Shown here in pieces: positions 8,526-17,320 of a DNA stretch of 64,000 nucleotides (its first letter is position 1; every line of letters starts with the position of its first letter). Source of the DNA: Kitasatospora phosalacinea (GTDB lineage: Bacteria; Actinomycetota; Actinomycetes; Streptomycetales; Streptomycetaceae). A model generated the notes under the pieces. That model made no database searches. It was not told where the DNA came from and worked only from the letters and a program-made list of their open reading frames with translations. The stretch is from NCBI RefSeq assembly GCF_000716545.1, contig NZ_JNWZ01000038.1:1-64000 (forward strand). Direction: 5' to 3'. The translations under genes were made by a program, and so were the position numbers.

Positions 8526-8600
8526 GGTCAGGTGCTCCGGCACCGGTCAGGTGCTCCGGCACCGGTCGGGCGCTCCGGCACCGGTCGGGCCTCTGGCACC
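8526..8600. repeat. Four tandem 18-19-bp hairpin repeats
   Basis: Units GGTCAGGTGCTCCGGCACC at 8526-8544 and 8545-8563 are identical. A third at 8564-8582 differs at three positions and a fourth at 8583-8600 is degenerate. The first two units contain perfect 5-base stems GGTGC/GCACC closed by a TCCG tetraloop, so the array folds as a row of small hairpins between the ACT and serine hydrolase genes. Confidence 0.85.
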
Positions 8601-8661
8601 GGAGGCCCGGCGCGGGCGACAATCCGGGGGAAGGCACCGCCGGCCGGAGGGGAGGGACGTC

Positions 8662-9705
8662 GTGTCCGCCGATCCGCAGCGGCGCGCCGCCGACTGGCTC
8701 CGCGCCACCACCGCCGCACTGGGCGACGCGCTCGGGGCCGCGGTGGACGGCGGCCAGTTCCCCGGCGGGGTGCTGGTGGTCGGGCAGGCCGGGGCGGGAC
8801 GGGCGGTGGCCGCCCGCGGGGTGGTCGCCCCCGAGTGCGGCGAGGCCCGCCCCGACGAGCACACCCGCTACGACCTGGCCTCGCTCACCAAGGTGCTCGC
8901 CACCTGGCCGCTGGTCGGCACCGCCGTCCGCGCCGGGCTCCTCGACCTGGACGCCCCGCTGCGCGCCGCCTTCCCCGGACTCCCCTCCCCCGGCGGCGAG
9001 TTGACCGCCGCCCAGCTGCTGAGCCACACCTCGGGGCTGCTCCCGCAGACCGGCCTGGCCCGGTACCAGCACACCGGCCGGCCGCTGGTCGAGCACCTGT
9101 GCGCCGAACCGCTGGTCTCCGCGCCCGGCGCGCACCACAGGTACGTCGACCGCGGGTTCATCCTGCTCGGCCTGCTGCTGCCCGAACTGCTGGGCCGCCC
9201 GCTGCCGGTGCTCGCGGACGGACTCTGGCGCGGGCTCGGCCTGGACGCCACCGCGTACGGCCCGCTGCCGCGCGACCCGTGGCTCGCCCCGACCGAGCAG
9301 CGGCTGCGCGGCGCGCCCCGCACCTGGGGCATCCCGCACGACCCGAGCGCGGCCCTGCTCGGCGGGGTGGCCGGGCACGCCGGGGTGTTCTCCTCCGCCG
9401 CCGACCTGGCCGCCTTCGCCGAGCACCTGCTCGGCGCGTCCGGCCCGCTGCCCGAGTGGTTCGCGCTGAGCCGCCGCCCGCGCACCGCCGTCGAACCCGG
9501 CCTGCACCGCGGGCTGGCCTGGATCGTCACCGCGGACGGCTCGGTGGCCTACCACCACGGCTTCACCGGCACCAGCCTGTACCTCGCCCCGCCCACCGGC
9601 CGCTTCGTGGTGCTGTGCACCAACGCCGTCTACCACGGCTGGGACCGCGCCCGGCTGGCCGGGCTGCGCGGGATGGCCCTGCGCGCGCTGCTGCCCTCGG
9701 GCTGA
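8662..9705 (+). CDS. Serine hydrolase of the beta-lactamase/class C PBP family
   Basis: A 347-residue protein with the active-site tetrad SLTK at 74-77 (DLASLTKVLAT), a YVD in the place of the YSN motif (HHRYVDRGFILLG), and a C-terminal HHGFTGTS in place of KTG/HxG. These motifs define beta-lactamase-related esterases/peptidases. No signal peptide is visible, so it is probably cytoplasmic; the substrate is unknown. GTG 8662 has a strong GGAGGGGAGGG upstream. It follows the hairpin repeat array. Confidence 0.88.
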   Translation: MSADPQRRAADWLRATTAALGDALGAAVDGGQFPGGVLVVGQAGAGRAVAARGVVAPECGEARPDEHTRYDLASLTKVLATWPLVGTAVRAGLLDLDAPLRAAFPGLPSPGGELTAAQLLSHTSGLLPQTGLARYQHTGRPLVEHLCAEPLVSAPGAHHRYVDRGFILLGLLLPELLGRPLPVLADGLWRGLGLDATAYGPLPRDPWLAPTEQRLRGAPRTWGIPHDPSAALLGGVAGHAGVFSSAADLAAFAEHLLGASGPLPEWFALSRRPRTAVEPGLHRGLAWIVTADGSVAYHHGFTGTSLYLAPPTGRFVVLCTNAVYHGWDRARLAGLRGMALRALLPSG

Positions 9706-9776
9706 GGCGGCCCGGCGGGCAGGCCCGGCGCAGCGGCCATGCGCGGCGGGTCAGCGCGGTACTCCAGCGCGGCGGG

Positions 9777-11528
9777 TCAGGTCTGCGCGTCCCGGCGGCC
9801 GCCGGTCAGCACGGTGAGCACCTCCCCCGGGTGGCGGCGGTGGCCCGGGCGCGGGGCGACCGGGGCGGCGGCGAGCAGCGCGATGTCGTCCTCGGCGGGG
9901 GCGGGGGCGTGCGCCAGGACGGCGTCCAGCAGGTCGGCCGGGCCCGTGCCGGCGGGCGGGCGCAGGGCGGTGAGCCGGGCCAGCGAGCGGTCGATGTCCT
10001 CGTCGCGGCGCTCGACCAGGCCGTCGGTGTACAGCAGCAGGGTGCGGCCGGGCGGGAGGAGGGCGGTCGTCCGGGTGTACCCGTTCAGGCCGGTGCCGAG
10101 CGGGGGGCCGGGCTCGACCGGGAGCAGGGCCACCTCCCCGCCGGGGCCGACCACGGCGGGCGGCAGGTGGCCGGCGCTGGCCAGCGAGTACCGGCCGCGG
10201 GCGGGGTCGGCGTAGACCACCAGGCAGGTGGAGGGCCGGTAGTCGTGGACCTCGCAGGCCAGGTGGTCGAGGCGGGTCAGCAGCCGGTCGGCGGTGGGTT
10301 CGAGCAGGGCCATGGCGCGCAGCATCGCCTGGTAGTGGCTCATGTGGGCGGCGGCCTCGATGCCGTGGCCCATCACGTCGCCGATGGCCAGCACGGTGCG
10401 GCCGTCGGGCAGCGCCACCGCCTCGTACCAGTCGCCGCCGACCAGCGCGCCGGTGCCGGCCGGGCGGTAGCGGAAGGCGACGTCGAGGTCGGGGTGCGGG
10501 CTGCCGGGCTCGGCGAGCATGGCACGCTGCAGGTCGACCGCGATGGCGTGCTCGTGGCTGTAGCGACTGGCGTTGTCGAGCGTGATCGCGGTGCGCCCGG
10601 CGAGGTCCTGGGCGGCGACGGCGTCGTCCTCGGTGAAGCCCGGGGAGGCGCCGGCCCGCATCAGCGTGACGGTGCCGATCCGGTGGCCGCGGGCGGTGAG
10701 CGGCACGATCATGCCGGAGTGGATGCCGATCTCCCGGTAGCGGGCGACCCGTTCGGCGTTGGGGGCGGAGCGGGCCAACTCCCGGTCGCCGAGCAGGTTC
10801 TCGATGACCGGGCGGCCGGTGTCCAGGCAGCGCGGGATGGCCGAGCCGGGCTGGTAGTCGACGTGCTCGCCGCGGTCGCCGAGCCCGCGGACCCCGGCCA
10901 GCAGGGCGGGGGCGGCGGCCAGTGCGGCGCGGCGCAGTCGGCGGCCGCCGTCGGGGCGGGGGCGGGCGTGCCGACTGTCCGGGTGCGGGAGGAGTTCGAC
11001 GGTCGCGGCGTCGGCGAGGTGCTCGACCAGGAAGGCGGCGAGTTCGCCGCAGGTGGTGTCGACGTCGAGGGTGGTGCCGACCTGGGTGGCTGCGGCGTCC
11101 AGCAGGGAGAGCCGGGACCTGGCCTGTTCGAGTTCGTGCTGCTGCTCGCGGGAGGCGGTGACCTCCAGGACGATGCCGACCAGACCGAGCGGGCGGCCGT
11201 CCTCGGCGTCGATCCGGTGGTAGGCGCCGTGCCAGTAGCGGCGGCGCAGCGAGGAGGCGGCCCGGGTGTGGCCGTTGGAGGTGACCTCACGGGCCCTGCC
11301 GTCGGCCAGGACGGCGCGCAGCACCTCCTCCCGGGCGTCGATGTCGGGGAGCAGTTCGGCGATGGTGCGGCCGAGGTGCAGTTCGGCGGGGACGCCGTTC
11401 ATCCCGGCGAGGGCGGGGTTGACGTAGCGGTAGCGCAGGCCGGTGTCGAGGACGGCGATGCCGGCGGCGGTGCCGTCCAGGACTTGGCGCAGCGGCGGGG
11501 GCAGGGCGCTCCAGAGCTCGTCGGCCAT
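9777..11528 (-). CDS. PAS-GAF-PP2C (SpoIIE-type) protein serine phosphatase
   Basis: A 583-residue cytoplasmic sensor phosphatase. Residues 1-120 are a PAS domain (GIAVLDTGLRYRYVNPALAGMNG), about 140-330 a GAF domain (GIHSGMIVPLTARGHRIGTVTLMR), and 355-560 a SpoIIE-like PP2C domain with GGDWYEA and AIGDVMGHG metal-binding aspartates. This architecture dephosphorylates anti-sigma-factor antagonists in partner-switching pathways and is abundant in streptomycetes. No kinase or antagonist gene is adjacent, so its target is unknown. ATG 11528 has GAGGAGGTG upstream. No membrane segment is present. Confidence 0.92.
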   Translation of the reverse strand: MADELWSALPPPLRQVLDGTAAGIAVLDTGLRYRYVNPALAGMNGVPAELHLGRTIAELLPDIDAREEVLRAVLADGRAREVTSNGHTRAASSLRRRYWHGAYHRIDAEDGRPLGLVGIVLEVTASREQQHELEQARSRLSLLDAAATQVGTTLDVDTTCGELAAFLVEHLADAATVELLPHPDSRHARPRPDGGRRLRRAALAAAPALLAGVRGLGDRGEHVDYQPGSAIPRCLDTGRPVIENLLGDRELARSAPNAERVARYREIGIHSGMIVPLTARGHRIGTVTLMRAGASPGFTEDDAVAAQDLAGRTAITLDNASRYSHEHAIAVDLQRAMLAEPGSPHPDLDVAFRYRPAGTGALVGGDWYEAVALPDGRTVLAIGDVMGHGIEAAAHMSHYQAMLRAMALLEPTADRLLTRLDHLACEVHDYRPSTCLVVYADPARGRYSLASAGHLPPAVVGPGGEVALLPVEPGPPLGTGLNGYTRTTALLPPGRTLLLYTDGLVERRDEDIDRSLARLTALRPPAGTGPADLLDAVLAHAPAPAEDDIALLAAAPVAPRPGHRRHPGEVLTVLTGGRRDAQT

Positions 11529-11742
11529 GGCTGGCGCACCTCCTCGCCGGGCGCTGGGACACCGTGGACCCGGCACTGTGACCAGTAAACACAGCGGCGC
11601 GGATCGGGGCGATCCGGTGCCGGGCGGCCTCGGCCGGGCCGGGCCCGGGGCGGCGCGTTCACCCGGATGGAGTCGCCCGAATGCCCGGGGGCGGGCTGTG
11701 CCGGAGGGTCGAACCAAGACCTGCTTCGGCCTAGGAGGTTCC

Positions 11743-12189
11743 ATGAGCTCGTCTGTCGGTCCGACCGCAACACCGCCCCCCGGTTCACACGCCGGAACCT
11801 CTCCCCGGGCTCCGCGGAACAGGGGCTGGGTCTCCGGGATGGTGCTGTTCGCCGGTGTGATCATGCTGGTGAGCGGCATCCTGGAAGTGTTCCGCGGGAT
11901 CATGGCGATCGCCGAGGACGACGTCTTCGTCACCACGCCCCGGTACGTCTTCAGGTTCGACCTCACTTCCTGGGGTTGGATCCACCTGGTGATCGGCGCG
12001 CTGGTCGCGCTGGTCGGTTTCTTCGTGATCAAGGGGGCGGCCTGGGCCCGGATCATCGGTATCTTCCTGGTCTCGCTCGGCCTGATCGGGAACTTCCTGG
12101 ACCTGCCGTACTACCCGCTGTGGTCCGTGGTGATCATCGCGCTGGACGTGTTCGTGATCTGGGCGCTGGCCGTCTACCGGGAGGAGTGA
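11743..12189 (+). CDS. Four-helix membrane protein (DUF7144-like)
   Basis: A 148-residue protein: a proline-rich 25-residue N-terminus, then four hydrophobic helices (GMVLFAGVIMLVSGILEVF, WIHLVIGALVALVGFFVI, IIGIFLVSLGLIGNFL, WSVVIIALDVFVIWAL). The pattern matches the small membrane family named DUF7144; the function is unknown. ATG 11743 has an excellent ribosome binding site (TAGGAGGTT). It is divergent from the phosphatase gene by about 215 bases. Confidence 0.82.
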   Translation: MSSSVGPTATPPPGSHAGTSPRAPRNRGWVSGMVLFAGVIMLVSGILEVFRGIMAIAEDDVFVTTPRYVFRFDLTSWGWIHLVIGALVALVGFFVIKGAAWARIIGIFLVSLGLIGNFLDLPYYPLWSVVIIALDVFVIWALAVYREE

Positions 12190-12263
12190 ACCCGGAGCGC
12201 CGTGTGCCGCCGGTGCGCGGCCGGGCAGCCCGCCCGGTGGCGTCCGGAGGGACGTCGAGGGGC

Positions 12264-12299
12264 CCCGCGGGCCCGCTCCTCCGGGAGCGGGCCCGCGGG
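12264..12299. terminator. Bidirectional terminator hairpin
   Basis: A perfect 16-base stem (CCCGCGGGCCCGCTCC at 12264-12279 and its complement at 12284-12299) with a TCCG tetraloop. It lies between the converging membrane-protein gene and hbpS, so it can serve both. Confidence 0.85.
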
Positions 12300-12347
12300 C
12301 TGTGCGCCGCCGGTCTCGGGGCGGCCGGCGGCGTGACCCGCGGTGGG

Positions 12348-12905
12348 TCACTTGTTGAGGGCGTCCACCCCGGCCTGGGCGAACTGCTCGTCCTGGTCGC
12401 CGCTCGGGGCGCCGGCCACGCCGATGCCCGCGATCGGGGCGCCCTTGACCTGGACCGGGGCGCCGCCGCCCAGGAACAGGGTGCCGGGGATGTCCTTCAG
12501 GTTCGGGGCCTGGGCCAGGCGCTTGACCAGCTCGGAGGTCGGCGCGTTCCAGGACACCGCGGTGTAGGCCTTGCGCTCGGCCGACTCGAAGGCCTGCGGG
12601 CCGGAGCCGTCGCCGCGCAGCTCGACGATCACGTTGCCGTTGCGGTCGACGACGGCGACGGCGACCTTCTGGCCGGCCTTGGCGGCGGCGTCCAGGCTGG
12701 CCTGGGCGGCCTTGGTGGCGGCCTCGACCGTCAGGTGGGTGGACTGGAAGGTGTTCTTGTTCTGGACGTCGGAGTTGACCGCGGCGGCGGGGGCCGCGTT
12801 CGGGGTCTCGGCGCTGGCGGAGACGGCACCGACCACGCCGGCCCCGACCACGACGACCGCGGCAGCACCGGTGGCGACGCGGGTGCGGGTGCTCAGCTTC
12901 TTCAT
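12348..12905 (-). CDS. hbpS: Secreted haem-binding protein, HbpS/GlcG family
   Basis: A 185-residue exported protein: a signal peptide at 1-33 (MKKLSTRTRVATGAAAVVVV, cleavage near ASA-ET), then a GlcG/HbpS domain (LTVEAATKAAQASLDAAAKA, AVAVVDRNGNVIVELRGDG, KAYTAVSWNAPTSEL, FLGGGAPV, GIGVAGAPSGDQDEQFAQAG). In Streptomyces reticuli HbpS binds and degrades haem outside the cell and signals redox/haem stress to the SenS kinase. Here it is divergent from a matching kinase/regulator pair, which supports the assignment. ATG 12905 has GGAG 8 bases upstream. Confidence 0.88.
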   Translation of the reverse strand: MKKLSTRTRVATGAAAVVVVGAGVVGAVSASAETPNAAPAAAVNSDVQNKNTFQSTHLTVEAATKAAQASLDAAAKAGQKVAVAVVDRNGNVIVELRGDGSGPQAFESAERKAYTAVSWNAPTSELVKRLAQAPNLKDIPGTLFLGGGAPVQVKGAPIAGIGVAGAPSGDQDEQFAQAGVDALNK

Positions 12906-13133
12906 TTTCAGCTCCTGTATCGGGGTCTGCATCGGGGGCTGTACCGGGGATCGGCGTTTCGGTCCGGCGCCGGATTCCTGTGCGCTCCGGCCTCGGCATC
13001 CATGTTTCGCCCCGGCACCCCCTCCCCGGATCGGCGGACCGGCTCGCTCCGCGGAGCATGATGGACGACATCCGTGTCAACCGATCGGTGGATGTGCGGG
13101 CGGCCGCCCCGGTCCACCATCGCTATGACGGGC

Positions 13134-13168
13134 GTGACGCAGCGTGATCCTCCGTGATCGAGCGTCAC
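13134..13168. promoter_or_regulatory. Inverted repeat in hbpS-senS intergenic region (candidate SenR site)
   Basis: GTGACGC (13134-13140) and GCGTCAC (13162-13168) form a perfect interrupted inverted repeat, with GTGATC direct repeats (13144-13149 and 13154-13159) between the arms. In S. reticuli SenR binds sites in this same divergent region. Half-site identity with the published box was not checked. Confidence 0.5.
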
Positions 13169-13226
13169 ACCGCGTCGCTCCGCCGGGAGCCCGGCGGGAG
13201 ACCGGCAGAACGCGAAGGAGGCCGCC

Positions 13227-14420
13227 GTGATGCGTCAACCCCTGTCCCGGGCCATCGACCCGGACGCGGGCTGGCTCACCGTCGTGATGCGGTTGGCCTT
13301 CCTGCTGCTGCTCGGCACCTCGCTCGCGAGGTACCTGGCGCACCACCTGTACAGCCCGCTGACGCCCTGGGTGGTGGCGCTGAGCCTGGCACTGGCCGTG
13401 GGCCACCTGTCGGGGCTGTCGGAGCGGCGGCCGGCCTGGCTGACGGCGGTACTGGCGAGCTGGGCGGTGCTGGTGCTGATGGCGCCGAGCTTCGCCTGGT
13501 GCGCCGTCCCGCTGGTGTACACGGTGCTCCGGGCGCTGCCGCCACGGGCCGCGATCCCGCTGGTGACGGCGCTGACGGTGCTGGTGGTGGTGTCCGAGCT
13601 GCGGCTGCCGGGCGGCTTCGACCCGACGATGCTGCTGCTGCCCCCGGCCGTCGCCGCGCTGGCCACCGCGGTGTTCCTGTACATGCAGCGGCAGGGCGCC
13701 CGGCAGCGGAAGCTGATCGTCGACCTGATCCGCACCCGGCGGGAGCTGGCCGCGGTGGAGCGCCGGCAGGGCGCGCTGGCCGAGCGGGAGCGGCTGTCGG
13801 TGGAGATCCACGACACGCTGGCCCAGGGCCTGTCCAGCCAGCAGATGCTGCTCCAGGCCGCGGAGCGGACGTGGCAGCAGGATCCGGCGGCCGCCCTGGG
13901 CCACGTCCGGACGGCCGCCGCGATCGCCTCGCGCAACCTCGCGGAGGCCCGCCGCTTCGTCCACGACCTCGCCCCGGCCGACCTGGCGGAGCAGGGCACC
14001 CTGGAGGCCGCCCTGGAGGCGCTGGCCGACCGGGAGGCCGCGGAGAGCGGCCTGGCGGTCCGCTTCCACCTGGACGGGCCTCCGATACCCATGCCGGCCG
14101 CCGCGCAGTCCGCCCTGTTGCGGATCGCGCAGGGCGCGCTGGCGAACACCAGGGAGCACGCCCGGGCCGAGCACGCCTCGATCACGCTGTCCTACCTGGG
14201 CGACCAGGCGGTGCTGGACATCGCGGACGACGGCTGCGGCTTCACCCCCGGCCGGTCCGACCGGGGCGAGCGCGGCGAACGGGCGGGCGACGGGAACCGC
14301 GGGCACGGGCTCCCGGCGATGCGGGCCCGGCTGCGCCAGCTCGGCGGCACGCTCACCATCGAGTCCGCCCCGGGCGAGGGCACGGTGGTCTCCGCGGCCA
14401 TCCCGCTGGCGGGCCGCTGA
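13227..14420 (+). CDS. senS: Sensor histidine kinase, SenS-like
   Basis: A 397-residue membrane kinase. Five hydrophobic helices span residues 17-155, then a HisKA_3 domain with phospho-acceptor His195 in EIHDTLAQGL, and a HATPase_c domain ending in DDGCGF, GHGLPAMRARL and GEGTVVSAAIPL. The five-helix input domain, the divergent hbpS and the downstream NarL-type regulator match the S. reticuli SenS-SenR system, in which external HbpS modulates SenS autophosphorylation. GTG 13227 (AAGGAG upstream) or the adjacent ATG 13230 can start it. Confidence 0.9.
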   Translation: MMRQPLSRAIDPDAGWLTVVMRLAFLLLLGTSLARYLAHHLYSPLTPWVVALSLALAVGHLSGLSERRPAWLTAVLASWAVLVLMAPSFAWCAVPLVYTVLRALPPRAAIPLVTALTVLVVVSELRLPGGFDPTMLLLPPAVAALATAVFLYMQRQGARQRKLIVDLIRTRRELAAVERRQGALAERERLSVEIHDTLAQGLSSQQMLLQAAERTWQQDPAAALGHVRTAAAIASRNLAEARRFVHDLAPADLAEQGTLEAALEALADREAAESGLAVRFHLDGPPIPMPAAAQSALLRIAQGALANTREHARAEHASITLSYLGDQAVLDIADDGCGFTPGRSDRGERGERAGDGNRGHGLPAMRARLRQLGGTLTIESAPGEGTVVSAAIPLAGR

Positions 14421-14498
14421 GCCGACTCCGACGCCGGAGCCGGCACCGGAACCGACCGGTAGCGTCGGCCGCCGACGGCAACACGAGAGGAGCTGTTC

Positions 14499-15128
14499 AT
14501 GAACGACACCGTCCGGTTGGTCATCTGCGACGACCACGCCATGGTCCGGGCCGGGCTGCTGGCCCTGCTGTCCAGCGATCCGGCGATCGAGGTGGTCGGC
14601 GAGGCCAGCACCGGGGAGGAGGCCGTCTCGCTGTCCGCCGCCCTCCGGCCGGACGTGGTCCTGATGGACCTCCAGCTCGGCGCGGGCATCGACGGGGTGG
14701 AGGCCACCCGGCGGATCCTCGCCGGTCCCGGCCACAGCCACGTCCTGGTGCTGACCACCTTCGACACCGACACCGACATCAGCCGGGCGATCAGCGCGGG
14801 CGCGACCGGCTACCTGCTGAAGGCGGAGAAGCCGGAGGAGCTGTTCGCCGCCATCCGCGCCGCGTCGGCGGGCCGGCCCGCCCTGTCCCCGCCGATCGCC
14901 TCCCGGGTGATGGCACAGATGCGCTCCCCGCTGCCCCAGCTCACCGACCGCGAGCAGGACATCCTCGACCAACTGGGCCAGGGGCTCGGCAACAAGGAGA
15001 TCGCCCGGGCGCTGTTCATCAGCGAGGCGACGGTGAAGACCCACCTCGGCCGGATCTACGCCAAGCTCGGCGTGGACACCCGCTCCGGCGCGGTGGCCAT
15101 CGCCAAGGAGCGCCGCCTGCTGCGCTGA
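14499..15128 (+). CDS. senR: NarL/LuxR-type response regulator, SenR-like
   Basis: A 209-residue regulator: receiver domain (residues 1-120) with acidic pocket Asp11/Asp12, phospho-acceptor Asp57 (VVLMDLQL) and conserved Lys in YLLKAEK, then a LuxR helix-turn-helix (LTDREQDILDQLGQGLGNKE to TVKTHLGRIYAKLGV). It is 78 bases downstream of the kinase with its own ribosome binding site (GAGAGGAG). In S. reticuli, SenR controls hbpS and the catalase-peroxidase furS-cpeB genes; no cpeB is in this window. Confidence 0.9.
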   Translation: MNDTVRLVICDDHAMVRAGLLALLSSDPAIEVVGEASTGEEAVSLSAALRPDVVLMDLQLGAGIDGVEATRRILAGPGHSHVLVLTTFDTDTDISRAISAGATGYLLKAEKPEELFAAIRAASAGRPALSPPIASRVMAQMRSPLPQLTDREQDILDQLGQGLGNKEIARALFISEATVKTHLGRIYAKLGVDTRSGAVAIAKERRLLR

Positions 15129-15506
15129 CACCTCCCGCTCCGTCCCACCGCCCCGCCATCCCAACCGCCTCACCACCTCCACCGCCTCACCACCCCGAGC
15201 GCCCCACCGCCCCCACCGCCTCACCGCTCCTTGACAACCGAACAGACACCCACCGAACGGCCGCCGAACAGCTACGAGCGCCCCCGCCCCACCCCCAACC
15301 GCTCTGCTGCGTACCGGACCTGACGAACCGGCGGCTTCCGGGAGGTGCAGAAGTGGCGGGAGAGGGGTAACCACACGAGGCCCTCCGCTTCTGACGCGAA
15401 CGCGTAAGAAAGGCGCCACCCTCCGCTCACCTCCCCCTCGCCGACCTGTCGTTCGGGCGCGACACGGTTTGGCCGGAACCGACGTCACGAAAGGCGGACG
15501 CGCACC
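15129..15506. other. Intergenic stretch before the ABC importer
   Basis: About 380 bases without a credible gene. The first 90 bases are a degenerate C-rich tract of CCGCCTCACCAC-like units (about 15164-15230). A TTGACA at 15231-15236 is a possible -35, without a convincing -10. The part nearest the importer has no strong operator; a PHO-box was looked for and not convincingly found. Confidence 0.4.
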
Positions 15507-16418
15507 ATGCCGACCGCACCACCCCCGCCGGCGCGTCCGCGCCGTCTCGGGGAGCACGGGCTCGCCTGGGCGTTCCTGCTCCCCTCGGTCGCCGTCTTCG
15601 CCCTGTTCATCGGCTATCCGCTCGGGCGCACCCTCTACCTCAGCGCGCACGCCAACGACCTGTTCGGCGCGCCCTCGCGGTACGTCGGGCTGAAGCACTA
15701 CACCGACCTGCTGGCCTCCGCCGAGTTCCGCGACACCCTGCTCACCACCGCCCTGTTCGTGCTGCTCACCGTCGTCCCCGGGGTGCTCGGCGCGCTGGCC
15801 GTGGTGCTGCTGCTGGAGGGCCGGATCCGCGGCGTCCGGCTGCTGCGCTCGGCCTTCGCCCTGCCGTTCGCCTTCTCGGTGGCCAGCGCCTCGGTGGTCT
15901 TCTCGGTCTTCTACAACCCGGCCAGCGGGGTGCTCAACGGGCTGCTCTCCCAGTTCCACCTGGGGCCGGTCGGCTGGCTCACCGACTCGCGGTACGCGCT
16001 GCTCTCGGTCGCCGCGTCCACGGTCTGGATGAACCTCGGCTACAACGTGCTGGTGCTGTCCGCCGGCATCGGCTCGATCCCCGACGAGATCACCGAGGCC
16101 GCCCGACTGGACGGCGCCTCGGGGCTGCGGCTGGCCCGCTCGATCACGGTCCCGCTGCTCGGCCCCAGCCTGTTCTTCCTGACCGTGGTCTCCACCGTGA
16201 ACGCGCTGCAGAGCTTCGGCCAGATCCACATCCTGACCAGGGGCGGCCCGGACGGCGCGACCCGCACCCTGGTCTACTCCGTCTACCAGAATGCCTTCGC
16301 CTACGGCTCCAGCGACTTCGGCACCGCCAGCGCCCAGGCCGTGGTGCTGCTGGTCGTCGTCCTGGCCTGCACCGGCGTCCAGTTCGGCACCCTGGAGCGG
16401 AAGGTGCACTACGCATGA
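15507..16418 (+). CDS. Carbohydrate/glycerol-phosphate ABC transporter permease 1 (UgpA-like)
   Basis: A 303-residue inner-membrane permease with six hydrophobic helices and the EAA loop EAARLDGASGLRLARSITVPLLGP (about 195-218), which docks the ATPase. The sequence belongs to the CUT1 MalF/UgpA group. The downstream permease overlaps it by 4 bases (ATGA) and a lipoprotein binding protein follows. No ATPase is encoded nearby; streptomycetes commonly energise CUT1 importers with the shared ATPase MsiK encoded elsewhere. Confidence 0.92.
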   Translation: MPTAPPPPARPRRLGEHGLAWAFLLPSVAVFALFIGYPLGRTLYLSAHANDLFGAPSRYVGLKHYTDLLASAEFRDTLLTTALFVLLTVVPGVLGALAVVLLLEGRIRGVRLLRSAFALPFAFSVASASVVFSVFYNPASGVLNGLLSQFHLGPVGWLTDSRYALLSVAASTVWMNLGYNVLVLSAGIGSIPDEITEAARLDGASGLRLARSITVPLLGPSLFFLTVVSTVNALQSFGQIHILTRGGPDGATRTLVYSVYQNAFAYGSSDFGTASAQAVVLLVVVLACTGVQFGTLERKVHYA

Positions 16419-17320
16419 CGGCCGCCCCCGCCGAGACCGGCACGCCCGCCGCCTCCGCCCCCGCCGCCCCGGCCCGCACCGCCCGGCGCCCCCGCCGGAG
16501 CCCGCGCGGCAGGCTCGCCACGGCCGTGGTGTACCTGCTGCTGCTCGCCGCCGTGCTGACGGTGCTCTTCCCGGTCTACTACGTGTTCGCCGGCGCGTTC
16601 ATGCGCCCGGACGAGATCGCCGGCTACCCGCCCTCGCTGGTGCCGCACTCGCTCACCGGGCGGAACTTCTCCGGCGCCGTGCACGCGGTGCCACTGGCCC
16701 GCCAGTACGCCAACTCGGTGCTGGTGGCCGGCGTGATCACCGCGGCACAGCTGTTCACCTCGGTGCTGGCCGCGTACGCCTTCGTCTTCCTGCCGCTGCG
16801 GGCCCGCCGGGTGGTGTTCGGGCTGTTCCTGGCCACCCTGATGGTGCCGTGGGAGTCCGTGGTCATCCCCAACTACCTGACGCTGTCCGGCTGGGGGCTG
16901 GGCAACACCTACTTCGGGCTGGTGCTGCCGTTCCTGGCCTCCGCCTTCGGGACGTTCCTGCTGCGGCAGTCGTTCCGGCAGTTCCCAGCCGAACTGCGGG
17001 ACGCCGCCCGGATCGACGGGGCGGGCCACTGGCGGTTCCTGTGGCGGATCCTGGTGCCGCTGAACCGGCCGGTGCTGGCGGCGCTCGCCGTCTACGTGTT
17101 CCTGTCCGCCTGGAACCAGTACTTCTGGCCGCTCATCATCACCCGCACCGCGGAGATGCAGACCCTGCAGATCGGCCTGTCCACGCTGCGCGACTCGGAG
17201 ATGGCCGACCCCGGCCTGATCCTGGCCGGCGTGGTGCTGTCGCTGCTGCCCACCCTGGTGCTGGTGCTGTTCGGTCAGCGCTTCATCGTCCGCGGCCTGA
17301 CCGCCGGCGCCGTCCGCTGA
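16415..17320 (+). CDS. Carbohydrate/glycerol-phosphate ABC transporter permease 2 (UgpE-like)
   Basis: A 301-residue permease with an alanine/proline-rich cytoplasmic N-terminus (about 35 residues), six helices, and the EAA loop DAARIDGAGHWRFLWRILVPLNRP. It pairs with the upstream permease to form the channel; the 4-base ATGA overlap indicates translational coupling. The C-terminus FGQRFIVRGLTAGAVR is typical of the MalG/UgpE group. Its stop codon lies in the first copy of a 15-base tandem repeat. Confidence 0.92.
   Translation: MTAAPAETGTPAASAPAAPARTARRPRRSPRGRLATAVVYLLLLAAVLTVLFPVYYVFAGAFMRPDEIAGYPPSLVPHSLTGRNFSGAVHAVPLARQYANSVLVAGVITAAQLFTSVLAAYAFVFLPLRARRVVFGLFLATLMVPWESVVIPNYLTLSGWGLGNTYFGLVLPFLASAFGTFLLRQSFRQFPAELRDAARIDGAGHWRFLWRILVPLNRPVLAALAVYVFLSAWNQYFWPLIITRTAEMQTLQIGLSTLRDSEMADPGLILAGVVLSLLPTLVLVLFGQRFIVRGLTAGAVR

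Noticed and set aside
8526..8600. CRISPR-like array
   Set aside because: Repeats are contiguous, without spacers, and too short.
13050..13080. TTGACA on the minus strand as the hbpS -35
   Set aside because: No -10 at a proper distance, so not annotated as a promoter.
15370..15506. Possible PHO box upstream of the Ugp-like importer (GCTCACCTCCC-like)
   Set aside because: Only one weak half-unit; the second 11-base repeat does not match the GTTCACC consensus.
13077..16409. A 1110-codon minus-strand open frame over senS, senR and the permease
   Set aside because: Antisense shadow of three well-supported genes.
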